In this document: positions 39,373 through 54,473 of the stretch, in pieces
Layout: every line of letters starts with the position of its first letter
Position numbering within the stretch: position 1 is the first letter of the stretch
DNA from: Paramacrobiotus metropolitanus
Taxonomy: Eukaryota; Tardigrada; Eutardigrada; Parachela; Macrobiotidae
Assembly (NCBI RefSeq): GCF_019649055.1
Contig: NW_026570225.1
Span: forward strand, 2,976,001 to 3,040,000
Reading direction: 5' to 3'
Length of the DNA: 64,000 nucleotides
The notes under the pieces: model-generated
The model's database searches: none
What the model saw: only the letters and a program-made list of their open reading frames with translations
Told to the model about the DNA's origin: nothing
Position numbers and translations under genes: made by a program

Positions 39373-41449
39373 ATGTTGGATTTTCAGTGTTATCAGACCC
39401 TCGCTGTGCAGTTTATCTTTGCTCTGCCGGTGATATTGGCGACATACCTTGTGTTGTACTCCAAGAAAGGCTCCGCTGGCCGGCTTCCTCTGCCTCCGTC
39501 GCCCTTTCAGATCCCTGTTCTGGGCTGCCTTCCGTTTCTGAACTCTCGCTTTCCCCATTTAACCTTTTCCAAATGGGCGAAATCCTTGGGGAAAATTTAC
39601 AGTTGCCGGATGGGGGCACAGTTGGTGGTTGTACTGAACGATGCGCAGATTATTCGCGAAGCCTTTGCACAACCTGTATTTAATGGACGACCGGATATGT
39701 ACACAGCCAGAAAAACCAGCAATGGCTACGGTAAGCGGAAATTGTATACTTCTGCAATTAGTGTTTGTTTTTATGCATCAATTTTTCACCTAATAAATTT
39801 ACATATTGATCGTTGCACCTTCTAAATTTGTAGAAAATATAAATTTTTTTCACTTAAAAATTTTTTTCTTATTACCTGTTTAAGTTTTTATGGTTATAAT
39901 CATTAACGCTATTTACAATCTTTAGGAATTTCGTTTGCGCCTGACAACACTTGGCAGATACATCGCAAATTCGCGGTGAAGACTTTTAAAATGTTGGGCG
40001 TGGGAAAAAACATCATGGAAGAACAGATTCGGGAGGAAGTGGAGCGTCTAATTACCACCATTTCCCAGTTTAAAGGCCTGCCGTTTTGCAACAAAAATAT
40101 CATTCGGACCGCGGTGGGCAATGTCATCTGCGCTGTACTGTTTGGACAACGCTTCACCGACAACGCGGAAACGACGACAACGACGCAGCACTTCTACGAC
40201 CAAATGAATGCCGTTTTCCGATTTTTTGGCGTCGCCGGTATTCTGAACATCTTCCCCTGGCTGATCATCGTTCCCAAGGTGCGGGAAAGCTTTGCCAAGG
40301 TGATCGAAGCCCTGGACTGCGCCGGACAGTACATTAAGAATGTGTATGCACGCCACTTGGAAACATACGATAGCAACGTTACCCGTGATTACACTGATGC
40401 GTTCATTGCCTCGCGTTTGCGCGAAAAGGAACTCTATTCAGCACCGAGGCTATTTACCGGTAAGTAAAACAACCGTCGCGAATTCATTGTCATGGACAGC
40501 ATACATTGACATCTGCACGAAATTCGCTACCAGAACGCACTGTAATTATCATTCCAATATTTTCTAGATCAGCAATATGTGGCAGCGGCACGTGAGCTCT
40601 TCTTAACCGGTTATGATACAACGAGTGCGACATTAAGATGGGTAAATATCATTATTGAAAAAATGGCAAATATCGTTAATGTACCGGAACAGTGGTTGAG
40701 TCTTGAGTGCATCTTAATTAAATGGCATCGTTTCATTCCTGCAGGCGTTTCTCTATACCGCTTCTGATCCAGTGGTTCAGGAAAAACTTCATAAAGAAAT
40801 CGACACGGTGGTCGGACGGTCGCGTCTGCCGCTGTGGACCGATGTGAACCAGATGCCGTATACACAGGCGGTGCTGCATGAAGTACAGCGCATCAGCTCC
40901 ATCGGTCCGATGGGAGTGCCGCACCGGGCCATCGAAGCAACGGAACTGGGTGGATATTTCATACCCAAAGACGCTTGGATTTTCACAAATCTCTGGCACG
41001 TACACCGGGATTCAAATACCTGGATGGATGGGAACTCTTTTATTCCCGAACGTTTTTTGTCAGCTGACGGCGCTAGTATTATAATACCAAAGCAATTCAT
41101 TCCATTTTCAACAGGTACGTTATTCTTTGTAAGAATCAGTTTAAAAGCTCAGTTTTCATTAGAAACTTTTCTATAAACCGAATAAATTATGCCGATCTAA
41201 TATAACGCCAGAATGACAGAATCAAATCAAAGACAAAAACTTGGCATGTCTGATCTACAATGCTACCTTGTGTGCACAGGAAAGCGATCGTGTCCTGGCG
41301 AATCCCTGGCGAAAATGGAACTCTTCCTCGTATTTGCATCAGTATTGCAGAATTTTTCGCTGTCATTGGAAGGAGAACTGGACTTGGAACCGCTGAACGG
41401 GATAACGCTCGACACTAAGGATTATCAAATGAGAGCTGAGGCTCGATAG
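39373..41449 (+). CDS. Cytochrome P450, CYP2-clan (paralogue 2)
   Basis: Five exons join in phase: 39373-39730, 39926-40459, 40568-40641, 40745-41114, 41280-41449; 501 residues. The first ATG in frame is at 39373. Seen: N-terminal anchor (FIFALPVILATYLVLY), hinge LPLPPSPFQIPVLG, helix-C WQIHRKF, I-helix FLTGYDTTSATLRW, ExxR as EVQR, PERF, and heme loop FSTGKRSCPGES. It shares exon phases and most sequence blocks with the P450 at 9379-12129, so both come from one duplication. They are separated by about 27 kb of unrelated, mostly minus-strand genes. Its I-helix is on one exon, whereas the paralogue has an additional intron there. Expected role: ER-bound monooxygenase, substrate unknown. Confidence 0.95.
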
Positions 41450-43517
41450 ATATCTGGCGCTCAGTACGAGTACTGACTGACCAGATCACGGGCGTGGCTA
41501 TATGTGTTTCTGGATCCCGATGCTCACTGCCGCACAAATCCGGATGGTTCCCTAACCACCGTTCTTCCTAGTGCATTTTGTAATGTTGTTTTGGTTTGCC
41601 TGCCCTAGTCATTAGTAATAACTGTCAGTGTCATGTGGACAATAATGTCTCATCTCGTTTTTTGTCCTTGTTGTTGCTCATGGAATTTGTACAGATATTT
41701 CTTATAAGTATTCTGTACAGGTGTTATATAAGATTATTTGGGGTATTTAACCAAATTATTTCTGTCAGTATTTTTACCCCTTAACGCTTTTCAGCTAATT
41801 TTAACTTCGACCGCGTGCACGTACATATGAGTACGATATTGTACGATTCTGCAGAACTCATTTATGTAAAGTTTATTAAAGATACGCTGCAATTAGGCCT
41901 GCAGTTTGTAATTTTTCGCCACATAAAATTGCGCTTATTCTGCATGCTCTTCTAGATTCGTTTACTTTAAAACTACATTAATTTTCGCCAATAACCCACT
42001 CCCTACATGCACAACTGTTGGGCTAACCAGCAGTCAACATACAAGTATGTTTATGATCTCTTGAACACGGCCTGTAACAAACCCTTGAACTTGTTTGCAG
42101 ACATAATCGAAAAAAATGATTTAATGTTGTCTGTAAAGACAAACCGTGCTGTTGACACAGCGTATAAGCTATGCACACCGGTATGCTGCATCTATAGATA
42201 TTTTAATTTCACAAGCTGGTACTTATTTACAGTTCCACATATCTGAATGAATAGCCACAGGTATCAGAGTGTGAAACCAGCCCAAAAAAAATCCGCCCAT
42301 GCATATATGTAAATTTGCAAGTTACTGGCGTACTGTTTTCTTGTAGTCAAACGGAACGTGGTCGCCGAATTCACGCTGAACTTGACGCGCTCTTACTGGA
42401 CAAATGCGTTACGACAGCACCGTGAAAAAATTTGTCCAACACTAAAGTATTTTGGTGTATTGATTTGTTTGATACCTTAGAATGTTACACCTATGTATAG
42501 TCCGCAATTGAGTTGATAACAGCAACCGCATATTATTTCAATTCTTTTACTTATAACTTTTATCCGTGTTTCGATTTCTGTGATCCTGGATATATATGAG
42601 ATTTATTTTTTGCGGAACGGTTTCTAGACCTGCACTTATGGCGAAATGTTAATTTTGGATACAATTATGGTAAGCGGTGACAGTGCTGCATGTACCGTAT
42701 TACCGCCAGACAATCGTCTTACTTTTCCCAATTACCGTGCTAAGGCGATCGTAGCAATGGAATACCAGTGCCTTCGGCATTTTTCCAGGTTCCAACAACT
42801 GCAACTAGCAAGCTACTAGTGTAAGAAGGTATCAACGCATTTTTCGAACTTTTAAGATAAGGAAAAAATATGCTGTTGCTATTATAATTTTCGTATTAGT
42901 CCAAGTAAACGAATGTCAAGTACAGCGAATATAAATCGTATACATTGTAACACAAATAGTTTATAATTTGTGTTATACATCGTGTAACACAAATGCGGAA
43001 AAATTAATTTGAGGTGCGGATGTTTCAGTTAATTAACCATAGACTTTAAAGTGTGCCAAGTAATGACAGTAAAAAAAATCACGAAATTTTTCTACATGGT
43101 GCGCGTAAAGCTAGAAATCCAGATCTCAGCTGCAGCAGTTACTCCAATCAGTCGAGTGTGGTCCGACGGCAGACTGTAAATACTCGTATATTCTGTAGAT
43201 AAATTGCACTGAATTGCACGCATTACTGCGTTTAAATTCATTGAAATGGATATACGACTGAACATATGCTATTGTACATTCGGCGTTTTCAGCTCAGCAG
43301 TAGATTCTCGTTAACAAATTTTATCTGTAAAGTAATAACATAAAATGCGAATTTCAATATACATATAGAATTCTATACGGATCGCCATACGAAATAGGGA
43401 ATCATGGTCATTCTAATATTTTAATTACATCGTCATGCGTTTTTTTAGATTAAGCGGCTACAGATATAACTTATGCAAGCTTCACCGTTATGCATCTGAA
43501 GGCCAATGATCTCTTGA
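41450..43517. other. Gap between the second P450 and the 7-TM receptor
   Basis: About 2 kb, AT-rich, no recognised coding sequence. Any upstream exons of the receptor would have to lie here or within the P450 interval; none with a ligand-binding domain could be found. Confidence 0.45.
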
Positions 43518-44922
43518 ATGCAAATGGGGACTTTCGATGCAGTTGGATACCGAGTAGAATTATGGCTGACCGTACTGATTATTCTTGCATCACTTGGGAT
43601 TATCATAACATTCAGCCTGTGGAGTTACACATTATACAAAATTCTATCGCTAAATCTCCGCACCAGAAATCTTTGGCTCAGCCAAGCGTCGCTATTCTTC
43701 ATTGTTCTGTCATATGCAGCCTGCTTCATCTTCATACCGGTACCCAGTAATTCCATTTGCGGCAGTATCCGTTTTCTTCCGGGGTTCTGTTATGGCGGAT
43801 TGTTCGCCACATTGTTGCTCAAAACACTGAATATCATACAAGAAAATCGCGATGTCCCAGTGTCGCATCAGCTGATATTATTTTGGACGCTGGTCGCGGT
43901 GCAGGCAATAATTGCCGCCGAGTGGTTGATCCTAATCCCACCAAGGACAGTTATGATTAGTGTAGGCAAACCGGATATAACGGCTTGTAATACATCGCTC
44001 CTGGATATATTGGTATCGCTTGTGTGGCAGATGGTACTACTGTTCATCCTGTGCATCGCCACGTCGGTAGCGCGTTATCGCACTATTATATATCGTGAAG
44101 AAGCGTTTCTTATTTCCGTTTGTGTTGGGTCGGTGGTTGCTATTTGGATTTGCTGGATTTTACTTGGCACCGTTGGATCTCGAAGGCCGCATTATGAGGT
44201 GACCAACTTACAAGTTATGTATATATGCAGTAAATACATTTTGCATGAAACTGTGGCATAAAACTAACAACGAGGTTTTGTTGGATTGAAGGATCCTTGC
44301 CTAGCCTTTGGTTTGTTGACAACCGCGACTACTGTACTGATTTTGATATTTTTGCCACGAGCACGCCGCTTATCAAAACTATCCAGGACGCTCAAACACT
44401 CCAGTTATATCGACGAAAGCTCTATTCGTAAGTAGTAAACGTACCATTCCAATGTCATATGCCTATACGAGACGGTACAATGTAAAGGTCACCAATTTAA
44501 TCGGATTCAGATCTGTAGTTGTGGGATTTTATTTTGATAGAATATAAATCAACCAACTGTTAGTACTAGTAGTTTATTAAATAAGATTAGGTTCACGGTA
44601 ATTTAACTAATTGCTAAAGTCAGTTGAGATGAATGATTGTGTACACCATTAATTTAAATACGAATAGCTAATTTAATTTTAGTTAGGAATTGATGTATTA
44701 TTACCCTATTCGACTTCACTGTTTTCAGCAAGCAAGCTGTACACAGTCAGTACAAACCCCAGCGTTCTGATCAGCCCATTTGAAGAAAAATTGTCCAGGA
44801 ATGCATTGCATCATAGCACAACTTCGTTACATTCGCTGTCACAGTTCTCGCCAAACGACGCATTCCTCTCGATGCAGAATAAAAATTCAAACGTGCACCG
44901 ATACCTGGGATCAACCGGTTAG
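43518..44922 (+). CDS. Seven-transmembrane receptor, class C (orphan, GPRC5/BOSS-like) without a large ectodomain
   Basis: Exons 43518-44198, 44292-44427 and 44729-44922 (TAG) join in phase; 336 residues. Seven hydrophobic segments are visible, beginning LTVLIILASLGIIITF, with GLFATLLLKTLNI resembling the class C TM3 block, a Cys in the second extracellular loop (ITACN), AFLISVCVGSVVAIWICW as TM6, and CLAFGLLTTATTVLILIFLP as TM7. The cytosolic tail is rich in Ser/His/Asn. Class C receptors usually carry a Venus-flytrap domain; only about 15 residues precede TM1 here, as in GPRC5-type receptors. A possible acceptor (CGATGCAG) ends just inside the chosen start, so upstream exons may exist. The ligand is unknown. 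The assignment rests on TM3/TM6 resemblance. Confidence 0.65.
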
Positions 44923-45461
44923 CTTAAAATCGGTTTAATGATTTCGTATACCAGCAATGAATTAATCAAATCTTTTTTTTCTCTCATAACATTAGAGCCG
45001 TCACGCCCAAATAGCCAATTAGTCTACTTTTCTCCGATCGCCAGCCGCTCAGTTCCTACTCCCGTATATATTTCGCGGGAAAATGTGTGGATAGATGATG
45101 GTACAGTATTACTGTCTAGTGGTAGTGTAAAATTTAATAAACATTTTTGTTGTCCACGAAACAATTCTATCTTACTTCATGGTTTTTGCGGTTTGTGGAA
45201 GCCACAGCTCCATATTTTTGGATAATCTGAATAACCATTTTTCGTGCAGGGACACATCTGTAGCCCTTAGTTATGCATATGCAACTCAAAAAATCCCAAA
45301 TGCCATCAAAAGAGGACCATCAAAGCATGAATACGAAACCAAATAATGCAATTAAAAACCGCCCAATGGATACAAGATGAGCAACATTCAACACTTCCGC
45401 AAAGCGAGAACCCGGAATGCAGGCCTCCCCAAGATTCCAACTTCATGCCGTACATTACGAT
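44923..45461. other. Convergent gap between the receptor and SMPD4
   Basis: About 0.5 kb shared by two convergent 3' ends. It contains a plus-strand AATAAA at 45136-45141, about 215 bases after the receptor stop. Nothing else recognised. Confidence 0.5.
45136..45141 (+). promoter_or_regulatory. Candidate polyadenylation signal of the receptor gene
   Basis: AATAAA about 215 bases downstream of the receptor stop codon, in the convergent gap before SMPD4. Short motif, modest support. Confidence 0.4.
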
Positions 45462-48400
45462 TTACGAACGAGTCGGTCTATCCCTATAAGGCTCCACAAT
45501 GGCATTGGACACCAGATACGCCGCTAAAATAAAGACGACAAAGAGCCCGCCCCGCAGGTATCCGATATCGGTGGTCCACAAGAAAAACCACAAGAATACA
45601 ATGGTCCCCACCACGTACGTACTGGCCAATGGACGTAAACTAATTCGTGGCGGCAACGCAGACCCGTGCACTTCGCCATAAACTTGCACCGGAGTATGAG
45701 GTGGTTGAATCAGCGGATGAACCAGCCGAGCTTGGAAATCCTGTCTGTTGTACAGTTCTTCAATCTGCGATCCATACTAAAAAAATGAACACTCCATAAA
45801 CTCAATTTAACTCATGCACTATTTTGTCAGGCACTCTGGCATACTAGCATATTTAAATGGTGCGAAAGACCGCTTAGTAGAGGAATTAAAAACGCAATTT
45901 CCCATGTTCGTGCTGGTTGATTTTCCGGTTCAGTGATGTAAGAGACCCGAGACGATTCCAGAGAATCCACAACCTGATTATACAGTACGGTTGTAATTAA
46001 ATATTGACATTTGATGCAACTACATTTTGTTTGACATTTTATGCAACTTCATGTAATAAAACAGCTAAATTATTGTGTTTACCGACTGGCGTCGTTTGGT
46101 GGAGACAGACCGTAACCGGTTGACAGAATCAGCTGGTTGGGCAAGTGGTCGATCCAACAGGAATTCTGCTTCACCAGAACTAGCTGGTACTACCACCGGT
46201 TCGCCCTCTTCCTCGCATATTTCTTCATACTGAATCTGATAACGAGCAATAAATTAACCAAATATTTTGCGCACTGTACTGATAGATATGGGTACGAACC
46301 GCAAATATGGCAGAAAAACATTCAATGCCTTTTGTAATATGCTTAGACATTCGCTCAAGTTCCAACGGCTGCAGTTTCATCCCAAGAACCGGACCGGCAA
46401 CCAATCCAAACAACTGCTTAAGTCCATTTACAATGAGATCCTTCCAATACTGCAGATCCGCGCGATTGTGGACGCGTAGTGCACGACTGTCAATCAATTT
46501 GCGGGAAATTCGACGTTCAGCGGCGACTAACACTTTCAGCAGTTCCCGTACCTATAACATTAAACATACCAAACCTGTGAGGTCGAAACTGATAAAGAAT
46601 TTACGAACTTTCGTAATATTTTCTGCGTCGTAGAAGGAGATGTAGTTGTAAGCCGGTCCTTCCAAATCCGCTAAATGGTTTTTCACGATACTTTTCGTAG
46701 GTGAACTTCCCGATCGAAGAGGTGCTACTTTTTTGACGCCAAACAGTTGGTCTTCCACATTGCGAATGAGCTGATACATTTCCGTATCGCAAAAAACTTT
46801 CCCAATGCGATAAACAGCCAGAGTATTAAACGGAACCGAGAAATCCACACGCAGCATGCGATCAACGAAGTTCTAAAATACGGTCACGTATTCGGAGTAG
46901 ATGTCGCACACCAATGGTTACCATTAACATAGACATAATCGCACACAAGTACACGAAACCGAAAGTAAAACATTTCTTGGGCAACTAACCTGGAATAGCG
47001 TAGTATAAAACAGCAGATTTTCCATAATAAAAGAATACCTACGAAAGTGCACAATAGCAGCATCATGTTCGCAGTTACTTTTTGCGCTACTTGCGTTACT
47101 TTTTGCGCTTAACCCGTAAGCAAGGATGTCCGATAAATTTTATAGCGGAGCAGATGAGAACTTTTATATCGAATCTTACCACCGATAATCCTTTGACACG
47201 ATAACAACATCATCGCTATTGGGGATATCCGTCAGCACGTTTTCATACCGCCATGGCTGGATGTAAGTAAGCCACAGCTCATAGATCTGTAATATTCAGT
47301 GTCATTAAAACCAATATACACAGTTAACGAAAAAATACGCATAAAGTTATGTACAAATAAGGATAATAGCTACCATAAGCACGAACTCACATAACGGAAG
47401 CTTGCATCCATTGGATACTTTCGCATCGTAAGCTTCAACAAATCATACAGTGGACGCTGTACCAATTGAGGTATGATGTGACTAAAAACGTATTGCGTAT
47501 GTGGCTAAATCAGAATGCAAAATTACGAGATTTACTAAATACCGCTTGATATCCAGTAAATTTGTCTCCATGTTTTTATGGTATGCCCGTTCAACGACCG
47601 GAGCGTAAGCGAATTCGTGCAGAACTTTCACGATCTGCCTGAAAGCCTGTACGGCACATGTGGGTGGAAATACCGTCGGAACATTCTGCAAAACGGGCTG
47701 CCGACGTCGTGATCCTCCAGGCGACAGTGGAGATTGTCCAAATGACGGAGAATGACGCCCACGATCGCTGTAACGCGGTGTCGATGGATATTTTCTGCTG
47801 TATTTTTGCGAAGTAAATCCGCTAGTATTGAGCCAAAACTCTACGAACGTCTGAAACGGCATCAAAATTTCGTTAAGCAGGACGGGTTTGGATGAGTCAT
47901 ACGGTATTTCTCTCCGAGTTCTCACATTGATAAGGCATTCCAAATTTTCCGATGTTGCGAGCGGATGTGTTTGAGGTAATGGACCGAGTGGTTCGCCTGA
48001 TTCCGTTCCCGTTCGAGAATTTTGAAAAAACCCCAAAGATCTACAAAGTCAAAAACGTGAAAAAAAAATTAACAAAATGGCGAACGCGGAAAGTTCAGGT
48101 TATTCGTATTCACGATTTAGTGACACATCCATAGAAGTACTGTATTTGCGACAATCTGTACGATACCTGCGAAGTGGGCCGCCACCAGCGTAATGACTCG
48201 ACGCGAAACGCTGGTTATCCAAAATTGCGGATGCATTAAAAAATACTGAACTGTAATTATCCACCAGCGCCATAAATAAGCAGTCTGGTTCCGCTGGATT
48301 CTGTAAAAATATTCACCAAACGTGATGAAAACCTGCAGTAGCACTCTGATGAATAATTATGAATTCACACTGTTCATATGAAATCTGACGACGTACGTTT

Positions 48401-49177
48401 GTGCGTAAATCCGGATTAACAAGATGATAGGCAAAATGGGCGAAATAAAATTCAAAAGCACTCAGGGAAATGGCCGCCGAGCTATCCAGTCCGTCACCCG
48501 AGAATAATTCGGCGTTTTGAGGAACTTTATCGCGATACCACGATGGTATGCTGCCATTTTCCAAGCTCTTTCGGACGGCATGTGACAAGCACGAGATGGG
48601 AAAATAGTAGCGCGGAGAGGTGCTAACGCGTCCGCCCGAGACAGAGATGAGGAAGCGGAAAATGGGTCCATCCGTGTTCAGCAACTGGAATCCCGCATCG
48701 TAAACCAGCTTGTAGTTCTGACTGATATCGCAGAACGACACAGGAATATACGGCTGATCGGACTGAAACTGACCCGAGACCACCGCATGCTGCTGTCGAT
48801 ATGTAGACGAGGAAGACTGGAATCCGAACACGGCTTCCACAGCGGCTGGATAATAAATTTCCTGCAGATCGCGAAAATCGGAGCGCGTGAAAATGTTAAA
48901 TAATTTGGCGAAACGAAGATCCAGGGGCAGTCTGGAAATTTCTGTTGAAATATCCTGCAACAGCTAAAGTTAACACAGGCAGCAGGCCGTGAAAGCAGAA
49001 ACAACGATGGCAACTCACACGACCAAAATTGGAAGGCTCCGCAATTTTCGCGCCAGGAGCCCCGCTGCCACCAACGGCTAGTTGAGAGTACGATAGCTTT
49101 TGGCTTGACGACGCAGAATTCTGATAGTGTAACGACTCGGTAGGGTCCGCGTGTGTTCGTAAATAACGGTCGTACAT
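45462..49177 (-). CDS. SMPD4: Sphingomyelin phosphodiesterase 4 (neutral sphingomyelinase 3) family protein
   Basis: Twelve exons, 5' to 3': 49177-49019, 48963-48397, 48300-48167, 48040-47543, 47481-47391, 47286-47180, 47038-46990, 46872-46609, 46551-46300, 46235-46083, 45973-45845, 45776-45462; 905 residues (human protein about 866). Family pieces seen in order: SAFEFYFAHFAYHLV; DCLFMALVDNYSSVF; FQTFVEFWLN; YPMDASFRYIWELWLTYIQPWRY (shown in part: PMDASFR and YIQPWRY); MENLLFYTTLFQ; VYRIGKVF; a TWEIAFLIPLLSGLSHHLN helix; and two C-terminal membrane helices (VVGTIVFLWFFLW and GGLFVVFILAAYLV). SMPD4 is a tail-anchored ER/nuclear-envelope protein reported to hydrolyse sphingomyelin and to associate with nuclear pores. 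A linker of about 50 residues rich in Ser/Pro/Arg (around exon 4) is low in complexity. Confidence 0.9.
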
Positions 49178-50089
49178 TATGACAGTTAAAATTAACGGAA
49201 AAGTGACAAAAGTCCGAAAAACATAGACGTCTGTGCACCCAAGCTATACAACCATTTAATCATATTTTAATGATTTAAACGATGAGTAAACCAACTCGCA
49301 ATATTAGTGACTTCAGGTTCACCTGCCCACATATTAGGTATAAATATTTACCAGTTCTTTGCCATTGTCGCAGTTCTCTATAATTCGAACGGAAACAAGG
49401 TTTGAACAATCCGAATAAAACCGAATCCTAAAAACTGGGAAGTCCGAAGACTCCGAACTCCGAAGTAAAGTCTGAAATCCGAACGTTGAGGCCCTGACCA
49501 AATGCTACCCGCTTGTCGACTAGACTGTAGCCGGTGGGGGGTGGCAACCGCAGAGAGCGACACTTGTTTCCACAGTACTTCTCAAGTTCCAATACCAATA
49601 GTCCATATACGTACAACTTTTTCGCTTGGAAGTCTCGGGATCATTTTAAAACAAAATATCGATAGATTCCGAACAAAAATTTACAATAAGATAATCTTGC
49701 TCTTTGAGCAATAACGAGGCCACTATGGGCGGCTCCGCACCGGTTTAACTGTAACACTTTGTGACTGTGTTGCAAAAAAAAAACTACGAGTAGCATAAAT
49801 AATACTTATCAGTTATCGTTAATGAGTTTACCGTTTGGGCCTGATGTGCAACAGTCTCATCATTCTCTTGTAGTATTCACTACACAGTATTTTCAGTTTT
49901 ATAATAAAATGCAAAATTACCGACATTTGCACTGTACTACTCAATCATAATCACTTGAACCAACGGACGTTGAATGTTTATTAAGATAAGCATCGCTAAT
50001 TATTACATCGTAATGATAAACAACATAAGTAAGATGGATAAGGTATCAGAAATTACACTGCTGGAAACTAACTTTAAAAAACTAGTAGC
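49178..50089. other. Gap between SMPD4 start and PSMA3 stop
   Basis: About 0.9 kb holding the SMPD4 promoter and the PSMA3 3' UTR. A minus-strand AATAAA at 49977-49982 lies about 110 bases after the PSMA3 stop. No other gene recognised. Confidence 0.5.
49977..49982 (-). promoter_or_regulatory. Candidate polyadenylation signal of PSMA3
   Basis: AATAAA on the minus strand, about 110 bases downstream of the PSMA3 stop codon. The distance fits a short 3' UTR. Confidence 0.5.
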
Positions 50090-52050
<1,961 letters not shown>

Positions 52051-53583
52051 ATGCCCAACAAAAAAGGGACAAAAAGGGTTGCTGCTCAACCTAAAGCGCC
52101 GCGAACGAAGCTGGCAAAGACCTCGCTGGGAAATGATGTCAGTGCAGCTGGGGATCGCGAGACGATCCAGCGCGAAAAAATAGACAAGTGGGACCTTTAT
52201 TTTAGTGTATGTGCTTAAAGAGATAACGAAACATAATGCAGTCTTTTTCCTCTAGAAAAACTTGCGAAAATGACACATCACCGTTCTCGGAAGCGCGATG
52301 CATTGAATGGTTTCGTCACTACGCGGAGAAGTCAAAAAGCAAAAAGGGTAAGTTACCGTAAGCGTAAAGTAGTACAACTTACAATTTTATGTCAGCTATA
52401 ACTTCAGCAGTACATATGTAGAATGTAGTTAATAACAAGGCCGGCTGATTTTAAAAAAAAAGCTTAAAAACTGATGATCCAAATTTAGAAATAATGTTGC
52501 TAATGTATGTACAGTAACATTCTGGCGACAGCGCTCCTTACTGTACTTCTATACGGAATACGGAAATTACTGTACAGTATGCTTGTGACAATGTTTGCTA
52601 CTTACTTGTAGAATTGGAATGTCTGAATTTCTTTAATGTGACCGTGAGCTGAATCATTCAGGTGCCTCTGCAATTTCACGCAACGGACTGGCCAAATTCT
52701 GCGCAGCTGTGGATATGGACCCCAATGATGTATGGATCACCGCTAACTTGCTAACTTGCTCTGGTTTGCATGCATAGGTGCTCCGTGCTTGTGGTTTAAT
52801 TTTTGGTGTTTTTTATCAGGTAGCGGCGATCGTACTAAGTAAAAAACTGGATTTAAAATCGGAAGAGGATACGGTTTCGCAATCTTCCTGGGTTGCGGTG
52901 ATGGCTAAACTTGAGTAAGCCATTTAATATGGATCTGCGGTAACGGTCAACAGGTCAAATGCCGGCTATAGGTTTGTTGCACTGCGTTTGTCATAGGTGC
53001 GACAGCAACGAAAAGTTCAAAAAGAAGATGCCGGAAATGCTTCTGGAGATCAAAAAGCGTCCGGAACTTGTTGCATTGTGCGAGTATGCTTTTGGATTAG
53101 CCAAAGTACGATATTTTTAAAATCCTAAAACTATTTTTGAGACTGACGGCTTATTTGACGATGTCCCTACACGAACACGCAAGTTATTTTATTTTGGCGG
53201 ATTTACCATTTTAGCAACCAGGAGAAAAAGCTGTTGCGACTGAAGTTGCTGCGGAACTGTTCTCAGTGATGCTAAAGTCCTCGTGGGCTCTCTTTCCGGA
53301 TTTTGCGGAGTTTTTCCAGTCTTCGGGAACGAAAGGTGTTTCTCTCGGTGAGTTCACATCTGTTACATCGATTTCATTGCCACCCTGTTAACTAGGGTAG
53401 GCGCTACAGCCTTGATTTGCTGTAGATACATTTGTGGGAGTCTGTGATTTGGCCAACCGGCATCCTGACCTTTCCAGTGTCCAGGCGTATGATTCCAGTT
53501 TGGCGTGGCCATCCTTGGCTGATGAATTTATGGAAACCTTAACAAAGAAACTGCCTGAACGCCAAGGAAACGAAGAAAATTGA
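52051..53583 (+). CDS. DCN1-like protein (DCUN1 domain), cullin neddylation factor
   Basis: Seven exons join in phase: 52051-52187, 52256-52347, 52662-52729, 52820-52914, 52997-53105, 53215-53347, 53426-53583; 263 residues. The N-terminal 45 residues are Lys/Arg-rich (MPNKKGTKRVAAQPKAPRTK). The potentiating-neddylation domain follows: CIEWFRHYA, GLAKFCAAVDMDP, SSWVAVMAKLECDS, ELVALCEYAFGLAK, SSWALFPDFAEFF, and the closing AWPSLADEFMETL, matching the WP..LDEFVEW region of DCUN1D4/5. DCN1 proteins help transfer NEDD8 from UBC12 to cullins. The basic N-terminus fits the nuclear DCUN1D4/5 branch. The first donor (GTGGGA) is weak and is chosen because it alone keeps phase. Confidence 0.92.
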
Positions 53584-54473
53584 TGCATCAGGATGTACAA
53601 ATTTGTGTCCTATGGAGCAAGTATTTACCCGTCTTCGGTTGTTTTGTCGTTAAATTTTTCTTAAGGTTAAAACACTGGGTAGTGTTTTTGTGATTGACTA
53701 TTGAACATCTCTTTGCTTTGAAAAGTTTTATATCGACATTTACCATTTAGTGATGATTGGATGATCTTGATTGAGTTTACAAATCTGTTTTGTATAAACT
53801 GTAAAACTACTTTTGCACCCCGGCGACCGCTTCTTGGATGATGTTTATGCGAATATCGGCGGAACATAAGCGTGCGTTCAGTTTCCACGTAGCCGTGCAT
53901 GTTATTCATTATTAGTCGTCAGTGGTTAGACTGAACTCTCTTCTGGTAGATGTTTTGAAATATGATAAAATATCTTTACTTCAAGTACTACGTATACAGT
54001 GTATTGATGTGATTAGTAGCAAAATAAAACTGGAGCAACAAATATTTTTGTTTCCATCACTAGTCGTATGGCTTTTTTCCCAAGGGAGTTGCCAGCGTCA
54101 CCTTTGAGTTGCCAAATTGTCAGCGCTTATTATACAATACAGAGTTCTATCATAATGATATTACTAAATTCATAATATTGCTAACGTAATCATCATAATA
54201 TTACATTATTCGTACGGCACTTCTATCATAATGTACTGTAGATATTACCGATTTATTCTTTTTTAATTAATATTACTAATTTGTTCTTTTTGATTTATTC
54301 TTTAATGTTTATTACTGGTTTATGTTTATGTTAATGTTTATTACTGGTTTATTCTTTTTTAGAGTTTTTACTTTTTCCGATACTTACTAGATGCTAGTAC
54401 CTGACAACTGTAACATAATATTATTAATAATATCGGGGTAATTAGAGAAAGACGTAATAAGGTTACCCCAAGC

